Shown: piece after piece, positions 50,838-50,912 of the stretch | How positions within the stretch are numbered: the first letter of the stretch is position 1 | Layout: every line of letters begins with the position of its first letter | Assembly (NCBI GenBank): GCA_038562375.1 | Contig: JBCFAY010000024.1 | Span: forward strand, 1-50,912 | From: JBCFAY01 sp038562375 | GTDB lineage: Bacteria > Bacillota > Clostridia > Christensenellales > CAG-138 | DNA: 50,912 nucleotides | Reading direction: 5' to 3' | Made by a program: the position numbers and the translations under genes | Notes under the pieces: generated by a model | Told to the model about the DNA's origin: nothing | What the model saw: the letters and a program-made list of their open reading frames with translations, nothing else | The model's database searches: none

Positions 50838-50912
50838 GGCATTTTAAGGGTGATTTTCGAGCGGAATATGATCGGGTTCTCTTACTTCGAAAAATGAGGC
50901 GGGTATTTTACC

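Overview
The window looks like chromosomal DNA from an anaerobic, GC-rich member of the Bacillota (class Clostridia; a Christensenellales- or Oscillospirales-like lineage is my inference). Reasons: strong AGGAGG-type ribosome binding sites throughout, a single-chain clostridial-type PurL, a Bacillus-type PurR box ahead of purE, a GTP-dependent PEP carboxykinase, a NupNOPQ-type nucleoside importer and a butyryl-CoA dehydrogenase/Etf set whose EtfA carries a ferredoxin domain. Both strands are gene-dense. There is no phage, insertion sequence or CRISPR array.

Layout. 1-6.7 kb: the end of a repeat-rich protein, a degenerate TagH-like ABC ATPase, a membrane flippase-like protein, an rRNA-type methyltransferase, a double-headed pseudouridine synthase, and a non-coding stretch full of hairpins. 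6.7-12 kb: acyl-CoA dehydrogenase with EtfB/EtfA (minus), then a crotonase and a LysR regulator (plus). 12.1-16.8 kb: a nucleoside-type BMP ABC importer (minus). 17.3-21.7 kb: a minus-strand operon with E2, a FolB-like protein, an SDR, E1-alpha and E1-beta (acetoin/2-oxoacid dehydrogenase type, no E3). 22.1-26.3 kb: divergent plus-strand group with a large structured RNA, two tandem proteins of the methenyl-tetrahydromethanopterin cyclohydrolase (Mch) fold, a MaoC hydratase and a 4-hydroxybutyryl-CoA dehydratase. 26.5-33.2 kb: F-type ATP synthase operon (minus) with an internally duplicated subunit a and a delta subunit reduced to its C-terminal domain. 33.5-40 kb: FAD/Rieske oxidoreductase, PEPCK, a secreted protein, a cupin and enolase. 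40.2-49.6 kb: purine operon purE-C-F-M-N-D-L (minus). 49.6-50.9 kb: two small hydrophilic ORFs, a truncated tRNA-Ser and an intact tRNA-Ser(GGA).

How it works together. 4-hydroxybutyryl-CoA dehydratase, crotonase/MaoC and Bcd-EtfAB could form a C4 acyl-CoA branch (4-hydroxybutyryl-CoA to crotonyl-CoA to butyryl-CoA), with energy recovered by electron bifurcation and the ATP synthase. PEPCK and enolase link to central carbon flow, and the purine operon plus nucleoside importer cover nucleotide supply.

Most promising unexplained system: the divergent 17.3-26.3 kb region. It combines a roughly 280-nt multi-helix RNA sealed by a 25-bp perfect stem, a ribosome binding site held in the loop of a hairpin, two Mch-fold proteins (one keeps the catalytic Arg/Glu pair, the other has lost the Glu), a FolB-like protein with its pterin-anchoring Glu changed to Gln, and an E2 with Asn in place of the catalytic-motif Asp. 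This suggests a pterin-linked acyl or C1 pathway that I cannot match to a described one.
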